Assembly (NCBI RefSeq): GCF_964355755.1
Contig: NC_092677.1
Coordinates: 10,564,601-10,624,600 of the forward strand
Length of the DNA: 60,000 nt
Reading direction: 5' to 3'
Origin: Antedon mediterranea
Lineage: Eukaryota > Echinodermata > Crinoidea > Comatulida > Antedonidae
The notes under the pieces: model-generated
Seen by the model: only the letters and a program-made list of their open reading frames with translations
Database searches by the model: none
Told to the model about the DNA's origin: nothing
Translations under genes and position numbers: made by a program
Shown here: positions 43,901-55,500 of the stretch, in pieces
Layout: each line of letters opens with the position of its first letter
How positions within the stretch are numbered: position 1 is the first letter of the stretch

Positions 43901-46372
43901 TGGCAATAACAGTACTGCAAGAGAAATATTAATTTAATGGCGATAACATAGTGCAGGAGAAATATTAAAGCAATGGAAAAACTGTAAGAGAAATATTAAT
44001 TTAATGGCGATAACAGTACTGCAAGAGAAATATTAATTTAATGGCGATAACAAAGTGCAGGAGAAATATGAAAGCAATGGCAATAAAAGTCCTGCAGGAG
44101 AAATACTGAAGAAATGGCAATAACAGTACTGCAAGAGAAATACTGAAGAAATGGCAATAACAGTACTGCAAGAGAAATACTGAAGAAATGGCAATAACAG
44201 TACTGCAAGAGAAATACTGAAGAAATGGCAATAACAGTATACTGCAGGAGAAATACTGAATAAATGGCAATAACATTTCTGCAAGAGAAATACTGAAGAA
44301 ATGGCAATAACAGTACTGCAGGAGAAATACTGAAGAAATGGCAATAACAGTACTGCAAGAGAAATACTGAAGAAATGGCAATAACAGTACTGCAGGAGAA
44401 ATACTGAAGAAATGGCAATAACAGTACTGCAAGAGAAATACTGAAGAAATGGCAATAACAGTACTGCATGAGAAATACTGAAGAAATGGCAATAACAGTA
44501 CTGCAAGAGAAATACTGAAGAAATGGCAATAATATTACTGCAAGAGAAATACTGAAGAAATGGCAATAAAAGTACTGCAAGAGAAATACTGAAGAAATGG
44601 CAATAAAAGTACTGCAGGAGAAATACTGAAGAAATGGCAATAACAGTACTGCAGGAGAAATATTAATTTAATGGCAATAACAGTACTGCAAGAGAAATAT
44701 TAATTTAATGGCGATAACATAGTGCAGGAGAAATATTAAAGCAATGGAAAAACAGTACTGCAGGAGAAATACTGAAAAAATGGCAATAACAGTACTGTAA
44801 GAGAAATATTAATTTAATGGCGATAACAGTACTGCAAGAGAAATATTAATTTAATGGCGATAACATAGTGCAGGAGAAATATGAAAGCAATGGCAATAAA
44901 AGTCCTGCAGGAGAAATACTGAAGAAATGGCAATAACAGTACTGCAAGAGAAATACTGAAGAAATGGCAATAACAGTACTGCAAGAGAAATACTGAAGAA
45001 ATGGCAATAACAGTACTGCAAGAGAAATACTGAAGAAATGGCAATAACAGTATACTGCAGGAGAAATACTGAAGAAATGGCAATAACATTTCTGCAAGAG
45101 AAATACTGAAGAAATGGCAATAACAGTACTGCAAGAGAAATACTGAAAAAATGGCAATAAAAGTACTGCAAGAGAAATGCTGAAAAAATGGCAATAACAG
45201 TACTGCAGGAGAAATACTGAAGAAATGGCAATAACAGTACTGCAAGAGAAATACTGAAGAAATGGCAATAACAGTACTGCAGGAGAAATATTACAGCAAT
45301 GGCCATAACAGTACTGCAGGAGAAATACTGAAGAAATGGCAATAACAGTACTGCAAGAGAAATACTGAAGAAATGGCAATAACAGTACTGCAGGAGAAAT
45401 ACTGAAGAAATGGCAATAACAGTACTGCAGGAGAAATACTGAAGAGATGGCAATAACAGTACTGCAGGACAAATATGAAAGCAATGGCAATAACAGTACT
45501 GCAGGAGAAATACTGAAGAAATGGCAATAACAGTACTGCAAGAGAAATACTGAAGAAATGGCAATAAAAGTACTGCAAGAGAAATACTGAAGAAATGGCA
45601 ATAAAAGTACTGCAAGAGAAATACTGAATAAATGGCAATAACAGTACTGCAGGAGAAATATTAATTTAATGGCGATAACAACAGTACTGCAAGAGAAATA
45701 CTGAAGAAATGGCAATAACAGTACTGCAAGAGAAATACTGAAGAAATGGCAATTACAGTATACTGCAGGAGAAATACTGAAGAAATGGCAATAACATTTC
45801 TGCAAGAGAAATACTGAAGAAATGGCAATAACAGTACTGCAAGAGAAATACTGAAAAAATGGCAATAAAAGTACTGCAAGAGAAATACTGAAGAAATGGC
45901 AATAACAGTACTGCAGGAGAAATACTGAAGAAATGGCAATAACAGTACTGCAAGAGAAATACTGAAGAAATGGCAATAACAGTACTGCAGGAGAAATATG
46001 AAAGCAATGGCAATAACAGTACTGCAGGAGAAATACTGAAGAAATGGCAATAACAGTACTGCAAGAGAAATACTGAAGAAATGGCAATAACAGTACTGCA
46101 AGAGAAATACTGAAGAAATGGCAATAACAGTACTGCAGGAGAAATACTGAAGAAATGGCAATAACAGTACTGCAAGAGAAATACTGAAGAAATGGCAATA
46201 AAAGTACTGCAAGAGAAATACTGAAGAAATGGCAATAAAAGTACTGCAAGAGAAATACTGAAGAAATGGCAATAACAGTACTGCAGGAGAAATACTGAAG
46301 AAATGGCAATAACAGTACTACAGGAGAAATACTGAAGAAATGGCAATAACAGTACTGCAGGAGAAATACTAA
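37917..46372. repeat. 8.4-kb satellite of 37-bp units
   Basis: About 225 units. The dominant unit joins GAAATACTGAAGAAATGGC to AATAACAGTACTGCAGGA. Variant units have GAAATATTAATTTAATGGCG, GAAATATTAAAGCAATGGAA or GAAATATGAAAGCAATGGC. Nearly every unit has CAGTACTGCAG or CAGTACTGCAAG, so PstI sites recur at about 37-bp steps. The left edge (37917-38090) is diverged and the right edge is abrupt at 46372. Because 37 is not a multiple of three, a read on the minus strand cycles through all frames as a 37-residue repeat; frames up to 487 codons result. Noncoding satellite is the preferred reading. Confidence 0.95.
40982..43795. repeat. Higher-order duplication of 1512 bp inside the satellite
   Basis: Irregular unit successions recur at a constant offset of 1512 bp: features at 40982, 41019, 41182, 41657, 41905, 41937 and 42260 reappear at 42494, 42531, 42694, 43169, 43417, 43449 and 43772. 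Marker differences are few (for example GCACTAACAG at 41318 against GCAATAACAG). Confidence 0.8.
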
Positions 46373-46957
46373 ATAATTGAAGACTATGCTATCTGAAGAT
46401 TAGTATTGTTGTATTTAAAGAATAACAAGAATAACAACTTGTTAATAAAAAAAGAAAACTGAGATGTTGATGTAATTAGAAGGCAAAGTAACAATTTTGC
46501 AGACACTTAATAGGTCACCAACTTCTGTACATTTGTACAGAGATGTTCTAACAATTATTTTATGCTAAAAAGTGCACCGTTAGTAAAGAATAATAACGTA
46601 AAGATTAAAAATAAATAACTTTCAACAGACAGTCTCAAGTGAACCAAAAGATATAAATAATTTCCAGGAAATTTGAAACGTTGAGGTATGAATGGATAAA
46701 TGGACAATAAGGATTTATTACACCCATCTATTAGTCTGGAAAATTAATGGTTTTGAATCTAAATAATCAGATATTGATATAGGAATTTCATCTGTATGCC
46801 TAATTAAATGCACAGATCTTTGACATGGGAAGAAAAACAAGATACCAAACTCAGAAAGAAATCACAGAATCAAAGTTTAAAGTCAATTCATCACTAAATT
46901 TTTATAAAAAAAACACCTAAAAACAAGTACAAATTTAAAAAACAAGGCCAACAGCCA
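46373..46957. other. Intergenic, nothing recognised
   Basis: AT-rich sequence right of the satellite, without exons or repeats that I can identify. Confidence 0.35.
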
Positions 46958-46958
46958 T

Positions 46959-47682
46959 TAAGTCGCGTGCTACAATGCATAGTGATACCGGACCGACAGA
47001 CCGACAGACAGACCGACCGACCGACCTACCAACTGACCGAAATTACTGAACATGTTTAAAAATGTTGAAATGTTTAAACATTTATATTTTTAAAATTTAC
47101 ACGTGCGTAGCCTGTCACTTTTGACGTGCCCGTATAACGTAATTTCGAGTTGAAAAGTAAGTCAAGAAAACAGAAATCGGGCAAAAAGAGTGAGTAATAA
47201 CATTTAACGCGCAGTGCGCGCGCAAAAATCTGCGTACTCATGGCAATTTTGTAAATGCTTAAAATTGCCTGAAACGTACTCTTATTTCATCGAAAATAAA
47301 TTTTGAAAATTTTAAGCGCGCGTACGCATGCGTTACATGCGCTACGCACGTAATTGTATTGCCATATGATGATTTATGCCCTGAAATTTATGAGTACCAA
47401 ATTTTATTTAATTGTGATTCATGGTTGTGAAGATATGATTACAAACGTGATTTCGTTAAATCGTGCGTAGACCGCGTAATTTTTTATTGCGCACCGTGAA
47501 AACATAACCACATCGATTCCTGGCCATAAGGAATATACTGTGAAAAATTGACTTAGCTAGATTAAACTGATATCAAGATAAGGTCAGAAAGCGATAAAAC
47601 GCATAGTGATACCGGACCGACAGACAGACCGACCGACAGATCGACCGACATAGTGAACTATAGAGTCACGTCCACGCGACTA
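46959..47682. mobile_element. Inverted-repeat element of about 720 bp with GACC/GACA microsatellite ends
   Basis: Left end TTAAGTCGCGTGCTAC and right end GTCCACGCGACTAA are inverted. Just inside both ends lies a (GACC/GACA)n run, each preceded by the same words GCATAGTGATACCGGACCGA (46979 and 47602). The interior is rich in CG words such as GCGCAGTGCGCGCGC. No transposase frame is present. Confidence 0.5.
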
Positions 47683-48815
47683 AAAACACAAAATAAAATC
47701 TTATTTCCAAAGGAATTCAAGGTAAAAGATACTTAATACTTTTTAAAAGTTGATTTGTGTCATTTGAAAGTTTGTTCCATAATTAAGGTTGATCGATATA
47801 CTTGTTCTTTTACCTTGTGTATTTTTCCATGATGGTTCAATAAGTGTGTAAGTATAATTAAGAAAGACAAAACATAACAAAACCACCATGAAATTAAAAA
47901 CTTTGAATTCGAACCAAGGAGCTGAGAAATTGGATGGGTATGGGAGCTCATTTATATTAGAGTTATTTCACAACCTTGTGCAAGTAGCATGTTAGTCTTA
48001 TGTAACTCAACTGTGAGCTATTTTCTAAACACACAGTTCTGATGACAATGAAGTACTTGTACAATGGTATGTGCCAACCAATCTAGTCTTCAGAAATTTA
48101 AGGGATTAAGAAATAAGATTTCTTTATGTAATGGACAATATACTTGTATAAAGTTGCTTTCTGGAATTAATCCTTTAATTGAAAGATATAATGACAACTT
48201 TGTTAGAAAAAAATACTATTTCCAGAAATAGAAAGGCATGATTAACAGAAATGTATAAAGAAATGTTTGCATATCCTGATCAATACCCTGATCAATGTAC
48301 AATGTACTAATTGTTCCGACATTAAAAAATTCAATTAATGCACAAAAATGTTAATGTTCGGTTGCAATAGTAAAGTTAGAATGATAGAGGGCGCATGACC
48401 TAAGTTATCATACACTGTTTTGGAAATTTCGATTTTACTTCATGTTTCTAGTTAGGAAATATTATAAAATAATAAAATTCATAATCAATGATAAGGAATT
48501 TTTTTTAATAGTTTCTACAACAGCATGGATTAGTAAATTTGATTCTCATATGTACTTCTAGGGCTGTCAATATTTGGCAAATACGGTAATATTAAAGCAA
48601 AAATAAGCTCACATCCTTCATTCATTCAATACAAAACAAATAATAAAAATAATGGAACATCCACTTACTTTTTTTTTTTAAATTTTCATTTTAGGCAAAT
48701 TGCCAAGGATTACCACAAGTGAATTCATTCACTATCCTTCTCAAAGATGGCAATCCCATTCACAAGTCAAACATATACACAAGATGCTCTACATAAACAA
48801 AGACTTATTATTTAA
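47683..48815. other. Intergenic, nothing recognised
   Basis: AT-rich sequence without recognisable genes. Confidence 0.35.
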
Positions 48816-48839
48816 TCTTTGGGAGTGGAGTTGTAAATT

Positions 48840-48935
48840 GTCATGAGAAAAAACCCTGACATATGACAGGACTTGAACTCAGGACCCTTAGATTGGTAGA
48901 AAAGCATCATAACCACCAAGCCACAGCTTTTAGTA
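48840..48935 (-). mobile_element. tRNA-derived SINE (minus strand)
   Basis: The minus strand reads TGTGGCTTGGTGGTTATGAT (A box region) and CTGAGTTCAAGTCCTGTC (B box region), then a tail containing ACAACTCCACTCCC, which is shared with the copy at 56870-57010. Confidence 0.55.
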
Positions 48936-49045
48936 TTACCTTTTGTTTAGCTTTAATTGGCATCAACCTCTGAATCTTCTGTAAAGTGTATGGCATCAAC
49001 TCTTTCTAGTGAGAAAGGCGTGTTTGAAAACGGTGTCATCGTACC

Positions 49046-49213
49046 CAGAGGCGGATCCAGAAAGTGGGAGGGGGAAATTGTAGCACTTGGGTTACATGCT
49101 TCTTTAAAGCTAAAATGACATTATGAACTACTTTTGATATCTATTTTTGACAGACTATACAATATATTTATATTATGATAGCCCTTGTTAGAAAAATCCT
49201 TGATCCGCCTCTG
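49046..49213. mobile_element. 168-bp element with TIR CAGAGGCGGATC
   Basis: Left end CAGAGGCGGATCCAG and right end TTGATCCGCCTCTG are inverted repeats. The CAGAGG start suggests a hAT-type non-autonomous element. Flanks GTACC and GTATC are similar but not an exact target duplication. Confidence 0.55.
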
Positions 49214-49375
49214 GTATCTACATGAATGTACTTGGTGATTGGTGGTCGTCTGTCAAAATAACTCGTGCAGGTTTAAAATGTGTGAATTGTTAATATGATT
49301 CAATAATGTGTTAATAATGTGTTAATACTGAATGAACACTAACAGAACAAAACAAGTTATATATAACAACAATAG

Positions 49376-49381
49376 TTTATT
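49376..49381 (-). terminator. Polyadenylation signal of GPATCH1 (AATAAA)
   Basis: AATAAA on the minus strand, about 90 bp after the stop codon. Another AATAAA lies within 10 bp of the stop and is less likely to be used. Confidence 0.55.
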
Positions 49382-49470
49382 TTGAACAATATAGATTTCA
49401 TAGCAAAAGAGTTAGAAAACAGTGACAATTAAGTGTTTTAAATCATAAAATTGCCTTTTGTTTATTTTCT

Positions 49471-49566
49471 TTAATCATCTGAGCTATCACTGTCCGTACT
49501 GCTGTCAGAGTCTCGCTCAAGTCGTCGCCGACTGGAAGAATGTTTCTGCTTGCTTCTGTGTTTATG
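49471..49566 (-). CDS. GPATCH1: GPATCH1 exon 17 with stop codon
   Basis: 96 bp including TAA at 49473-49471. It encodes [20 protein letters not shown] then [11 protein letters not shown] and stop: an RS/acidic serine tail like that of the family. The acceptor follows a nine-A run (CACAAAAAAAAAG) behind a pyrimidine stretch, unusual but phase-correct. Confidence 0.85.
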   Translation of the reverse strand, partial: HKHRSKQKHSSSRRRLERDSDSSTDSDSSDD

Positions 49567-52500
49567 CTTTTTTTTTGTGAAAGAGAAAAAACATATTTTC
49601 ATACTATGTTTTGCTATTGTAATTATTAAAAGCTCTGCAACAATAATAAAATGTTAAATTACCATCTCCTTGGTCTACAGTTCTGAAAGAGTCTTAATTT
49701 AGAATGGTTGGTTATAGTTCCTATCATGCATTTACAGGCATTTAAATGAAGCAAAGTTAGAGGGGCTGGTAATTGCAGCGAGTGACAAACACCAAATAAA
49801 CAGATTTACCTTTTAACTGAAGCATTTAACTGAATATTTATAGGGGCTGAACTGAAGGATAATAATAGGGTTGTTAATTGGAGCAAGTGACAAATATTAA
49901 ATAAATAGATTTACCTTTTAACTGAAGCATTTAACTGAATGATATTTAGAGGGGATGGACAGAAGGATAATTGGAGACTATAGGCTGTTAAAATTGGGTT
50001 CAGTAATAAATACTAAATAAACACTTATAGACGTACCTTTTTTTCTTTCTTGTGTTTGCTTTTATGCTTCTCCTTCTTCCTTCGTTTATGTTTATGTTTC
50101 TTTTCATCATCTACATGTCTCTTTAATTTTGTTTGTTTGTAATTTTTGTCATTGTTCTTAATCTTACTTTCTCTTTTTTCTTTACTTATATATAAATGTT
50201 TGTGTTTATTTGAGTTAGATGAATTCGCCCCTGAACTTTCACTGGGCGGTGGAGGTAGCGCCGGACCATACATATCATCTGGGGTGGCTTTCGTCTCAAC
50301 TATAGCAGGTAAATCATTGCTCTCGTTTTTGTTAGATGAAGGTTCCGAGATTGATAGGTTATTATCAGTCATTGAACCTTGGAATATTTCACTAATTTCT
50401 TTTCTGCTTTTTTTCAATTGATCTAGAAAAAAGAAAGAGTTTATTTATTGATATTCACAGTATTATGTGCTCAAAGGAAGAAAAAACCTAAATAAAAATA
50501 ACGCATCTAAGCCCAATAAGTTTTTCTCAAACACCCATAATCAGTGCAAAGTTGTGATTGCCCATACCAGGTACCCATTTGTACCCCTGGGTGGAGAGAG
50601 GCAAACATAAGTAAAGTATATTGCCTAAAGATACCAGTAATGCAACAAGCGCGTTGGATTCGAATCCACGATCAGTATTCCGACATCCAATACACTGCGC
50701 CACACTCTGTCACCTAAGAGAGAATAAGAAGTTATAACTATCTCGCCTTCTATTTCTTGACTTAATTTATTCTCCTCTTCTTTTTTCTTGTTTTCTTCCT
50801 CACTTTCATTGTCAGATGAATTGTCACTATCTTCTGATGACTCATCTTGAAAGATAGCCTTAAATAAATCCATTGAAGGCCGTTTTTCTTCAGCTATTTC
50901 CTCTTCTTCAGACTACAAATAATTAATATATACCATAAAAGAAACCAAACAATTTACACACAGATGGTTTTATTAGGTTTGTTAAGTGGTCGGATGCAAT
51001 TTCGTCAAATCTAGGTCCAGGTGACGACATTGGATTCTGTAATAGACATATGCATTTAACGTTTTTGTACAGTCGTCGCAAACATTTTAGTGGACAACAA
51101 TGAGTTATGGTAACGTCCTAGAAAGCTCCCTATTAAATATTTTTATGTAATTGTCCCACAAATACTGATTACATGTAAAGCTCTGTCTACATTGTCAAAC
51201 TAGTTTGACAAAAAATTGTGATGTGCCAAAATATGGTAGTGATATGCTCAAATATGGTATGGATATGACATCATCATGTCCATATATAGGCGCATCACAT
51301 TCAGTATTGACAGAGCTTTAGAAATAAATGAATAAATTACATACTTTGGTCTTGGCAGGTTCCTTCACTATTGTATTTTCCTCCACTGATTTAAAATTTG
51401 AAAATATACCACCTGATTGTAGAATTGGATGCACAGGTTTGGCAGGTTTAATTATATCAACCTCTTCTGTTAAAAAAACACAAATAAAAAATAACATTGT
51501 CTTCCAATGCACATAATTCTAGTATTCTTCTAAATATATTGATTTGACATAAATATTGCCATATTGCAGAACACACTCTTGCTTTATATTATATAAAATA
51601 CAATGTGCTTATACTCTTTATTGCAAAATATTATACAAAAACAATTGGCTAAAGCAATCTGGCTAAAGCAAGGTCATTAACTACAACTCTATACACTATC
51701 AAACTTGATGTGCCCATATATGGACACGGTGATGTCATGTTACTACCATATTTGGGCACATCATATTTTTTTTCTACTATATTAAACTTATCAAATTACA
51801 ATCTTTACCTTGTAAAGGTTGTGATATGTTTTGGTTTTCTGAACTGCTATCCCAGCTAGGAACTGACATGAAGTTGTAAATAGAAGCCTTCTCTTTCTTG
51901 ATGGTTGGTATACCAATTATTGAAGATCTATGAAATACAAGATTAAAAATATATCTTTCTTAAAATGAATACTCTACCCTACAAAAACTTTGAAGAAAAG
52001 GTTTTAAGCTATGTCCACACCAAGTTCGGGCTTGCTATAGTGTCCGGAGAAAACTCTATGTTATGTTTTTCAGCTTTATATATGCACATAGCTGCGTGAC
52101 AACGAAACACTGATTTTTAATTTGATTTGCCTGAATTGGCTGGAACAAGTATGAAAGACCCTTAAGAAAAGTTTAAGCTACATTTACATTAAGCTTTGAT
52201 TTTGTGAACGCATATTTACCCTAGATATGGATCAGGAATATTAAAACGCTTGCAGAGTAATCTGTCAGGATGCCATTCAAATGTGTTCCTCGTTAAATGT
52301 CCAAACATCTTCATCTCAGCAGCTTTTACTTGTTCTCCTTTTCCACTCTAAAAACAACTACTGTATTAATCATCATTAAGCCTATTTTCCACTAGGTGAA
52401 TTTAATCATGCGAATCGAAAATGTCAGGTTATATGAATGCATAGAGAAGGATTTAGACGATGGAAACATGAATATGTATGCGTATAAGCTGCCGCGTACG

Positions 52501-55500
52501 ATTCGTGCGAACAAATTCGCCTAGTGGAAAATCGGCTTTATGAAAATTTTAACAAGGCATTAAGCTTTCATAGTCTTATGCACTAACTAGTGGATGTGCT
52601 TCGCAAATAACAATTGTTCTGTGAAATATTTCTTGGGTACTTCATAGTGAAAAAAAGAGTATAATGTAATGTATAAAATGGTATACAGTAGAAGCCATTA
52701 AGGAGACACATTACGATGAAACTTTATTTTAACACTACAGTCAACCTCTATTCAGACACCTCTATTATGGAGACAAGTTGAGGTACAAAAGTGTCTCCCT
52801 TAATAAGTGTTCTACTGTAGCTTGTGAACAAAGGTTAGGACATGCTTATTCAACTACTTCTTTCCTCTTGATGGGTGAGTTGTATAGCAACTAGCTGTAG
52901 CAAATTCATATCTATCATTCACTATTTCGTCAAACGCACATTACAACGGTACAATTGTAGCTACCAATTAAGCTTGCTTCCCACTAGAGACGCAATGCAA
53001 GGAGGTTGCTTTTCATTGGTGAACTTACTTGGATTGCATCTACATCCTTGTCTGGCATCTCTAGTAGGACCTAAGCTTTAGAAAGCAATCTTTTTACTTG
53101 TAATCTACTAAGATACTTATGTTAAAAGAAAAACATTTTTACCGTTTGACCTGGTTGTACATCCACCTTGCTGTCATCGTCATCAGCATATTTAGCTATT
53201 GTAAACCTAGATGCCATTGCACTTGAGAGGGGCTTATAGAGTACAGAGGCTCTGGTAAACTCATCATGTTCCCTCCGACGTTCCCACTCCGTCATAGTGT
53301 CTGTCACTGCAGCTAAAATGAATTAATTGATCAAAGTGTGTAAATTATAAATAGACAATACATTACTACAAGATAGTGTAAATAGAGAACTAAATTCAAC
53401 AAATCAATGAAAAGTTAAAATTACTCAAATGAGAAAGAAAAAAATAAATACAATCAAACCTATTACCGTATATCTAATGGTATAATCCCATCCTGCGAAA
53501 ACACACATTTGGGCCGACTTTGGGGGTGGGACTATACCCGGGGACACCCTGATTCAAGACAAAATTGATAGGTAAGCATTTTTTGTAAAAACTCATCTGA
53601 ACTGGCTAGAGAGAGAGGTCTACATCCAGACCAAAAGTCAACACTGGGATTATACCCTGGGATATGCCTGTTTGTGAAACAAACAAACATAAAGTAGGGG
53701 TGGGATTAGACCCAAGGATATACGGTAATATAATCATAACTGCTAAACGTACTATCAGAGCCTTTGCCTTTGTTTTTCAAGAAATCTTCATATCGCTGCT
53801 GTTTGGCAGGATCTTTAACAAACGGCTTAAAACTCAACATTCCACTAACTGTTGGTGCTAGAGTACTTTCAGGTACAACTGGTTGAGAGGGTTGTGCAAA
53901 CCTTGACTCCATCTTAGCCCTCTGAGCGCTGACTAGGCTAGCAACAGCTGATTCTATGTCTTGCTGGTTGACAGTAGATGGAGGCTGGTATGATGGCTTT
54001 GAGGTTTCTTGTGGATCAACTTTTGAAACAGCTTTCTTTTTTATCTCTTTTAATTCTGGAGCTGTACAAATAAGAAGAAAATGTATGCTAAAAAATTATG
54101 CATATTTCTGAATCAAAACTGATTAAAATTGCTAGATTCATTAAACATTAGTTAAAACTAACTTTTTAGCCAATTAGTTTCCTCTTTAACCAATTAGTTT
54201 CCTCTAAGTTCCTATTTAACCAAATGATTTAGTAAACTAAGTTCGCAGTCAATCTATTCCTAGTTGGTTGCCCAAATAACCTAGGCCTAAATGTATACCT
54301 TACCTGGTAATTGTTCTTCACCCAGTAAAGCTCCTCTCTGTATTGCACTCATAGTGAATAATTTACTTGTAAACTTAGGCCCAGCCGGTTGAACATTCTC
54401 CATACTATGATGTGGTTTAAAATCCCTTGGCAACTCGGGAGCGGGATAAACCTAAAGGAAATTATTATGAAACATTAGTAAAGTTCAGCTTCCTGATGAA
54501 TTGCATCTGGAATGCTAACAATACAGAGAACATAAAAAATTACCTCATTGATAGCTTCCCAAATTTTAAATCAAGCGAAGTTAAAGCTACCACAGTACTG
54601 TAAACATTCATAGTGATCTATTTGCTTCAAAGCATATGTGGCATCAATGTTTTGCAAAAAGAGTTAGTTTGACAAAAAAAGTGTGATGTACACGAATATG
54701 GCAGTGATGCCTTAATAAGGTAGTGGTATGCATCATCCTTTTCATATATGCTAACTTTTCTGGCTGTTTTACTTTATCGTTTTGATTTAGCTTTTCGCTT
54801 TTTTTTTTGTATCCAGCCACTGATACCCACAGCATTGTCATTTTTTCAGTAATTTTCCATATATATGCGCATCATTTTTTTCAAAGTTTAATTGTGTAGA
54901 CAGAGCTTAAGAAAGTATCAAACTGTGCCTTTACCTTATTTGGTGGTCTGGAGTTAGCGGATAGTGTGAAACCATCTAAAAGTTTGGAAATATGACTAAC
55001 ATCTTTAACTAAAATGTATAAAAAAAGAATGTATTTAGTAAATCGGAATTAAATGAGTAAATGGAGCTTTAGCTTGTCCCTCATGACTGTAAAACTACTT
55101 TACTCCTTAGTAGGCCTTATATTTTATATATTTCATACGACTTTGAAAGTCCATTAAATGTAACAGCTTCAAGTGGAGCATCCAGAAAAGAGGGCGGGGG
55201 GGAGATTATCTGCATCATATATACTATTTAATTTCTAAATCTGAATTTCTTACATCTTGATTTTAAAGGTTTGTTTGCCTTGGAAGATGAAACCTCATCT
55301 CCAATGAACTGATCATAATTTGACATGTGATCCGTAGAGTAAATATCATCATCTTGATCTTCAAAAGCACCAACACCAAATGCCTGTATAGCAATAAACA
55401 TAAAAATAAACGAAATATGTATTACACCCGCGATAATTAAATACTTTACATACCTTGGTAATAACCAGACCTCTTAATAATCCATTAATATGAAATAAAT

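Noticed and set aside
38100-46346. Very long minus-strand reading frames (up to 487 codons) with PAVLLLPFLQYF-type repeats as a gene family
   Set aside because: They are read from a 37-bp satellite in all three frames, overlap each other, have no splice or start context and no recognised domain. Periodicity explains them.
37917-46372. CRISPR array
   Set aside because: Units are directly tandem without unique spacers, and the DNA is eukaryotic.
49471-49600. Alternative terminal exon choices for GPATCH1
   Set aside because: Only the acceptor at 49567 keeps phase 0 with exon 16 and gives the serine/acidic tail and stop; other AGs are absent or out of phase.
50146-50421. Plus-strand 91-codon frame with a hydrophobic start
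   Set aside because: It is the antisense of GPATCH1 exon 16.
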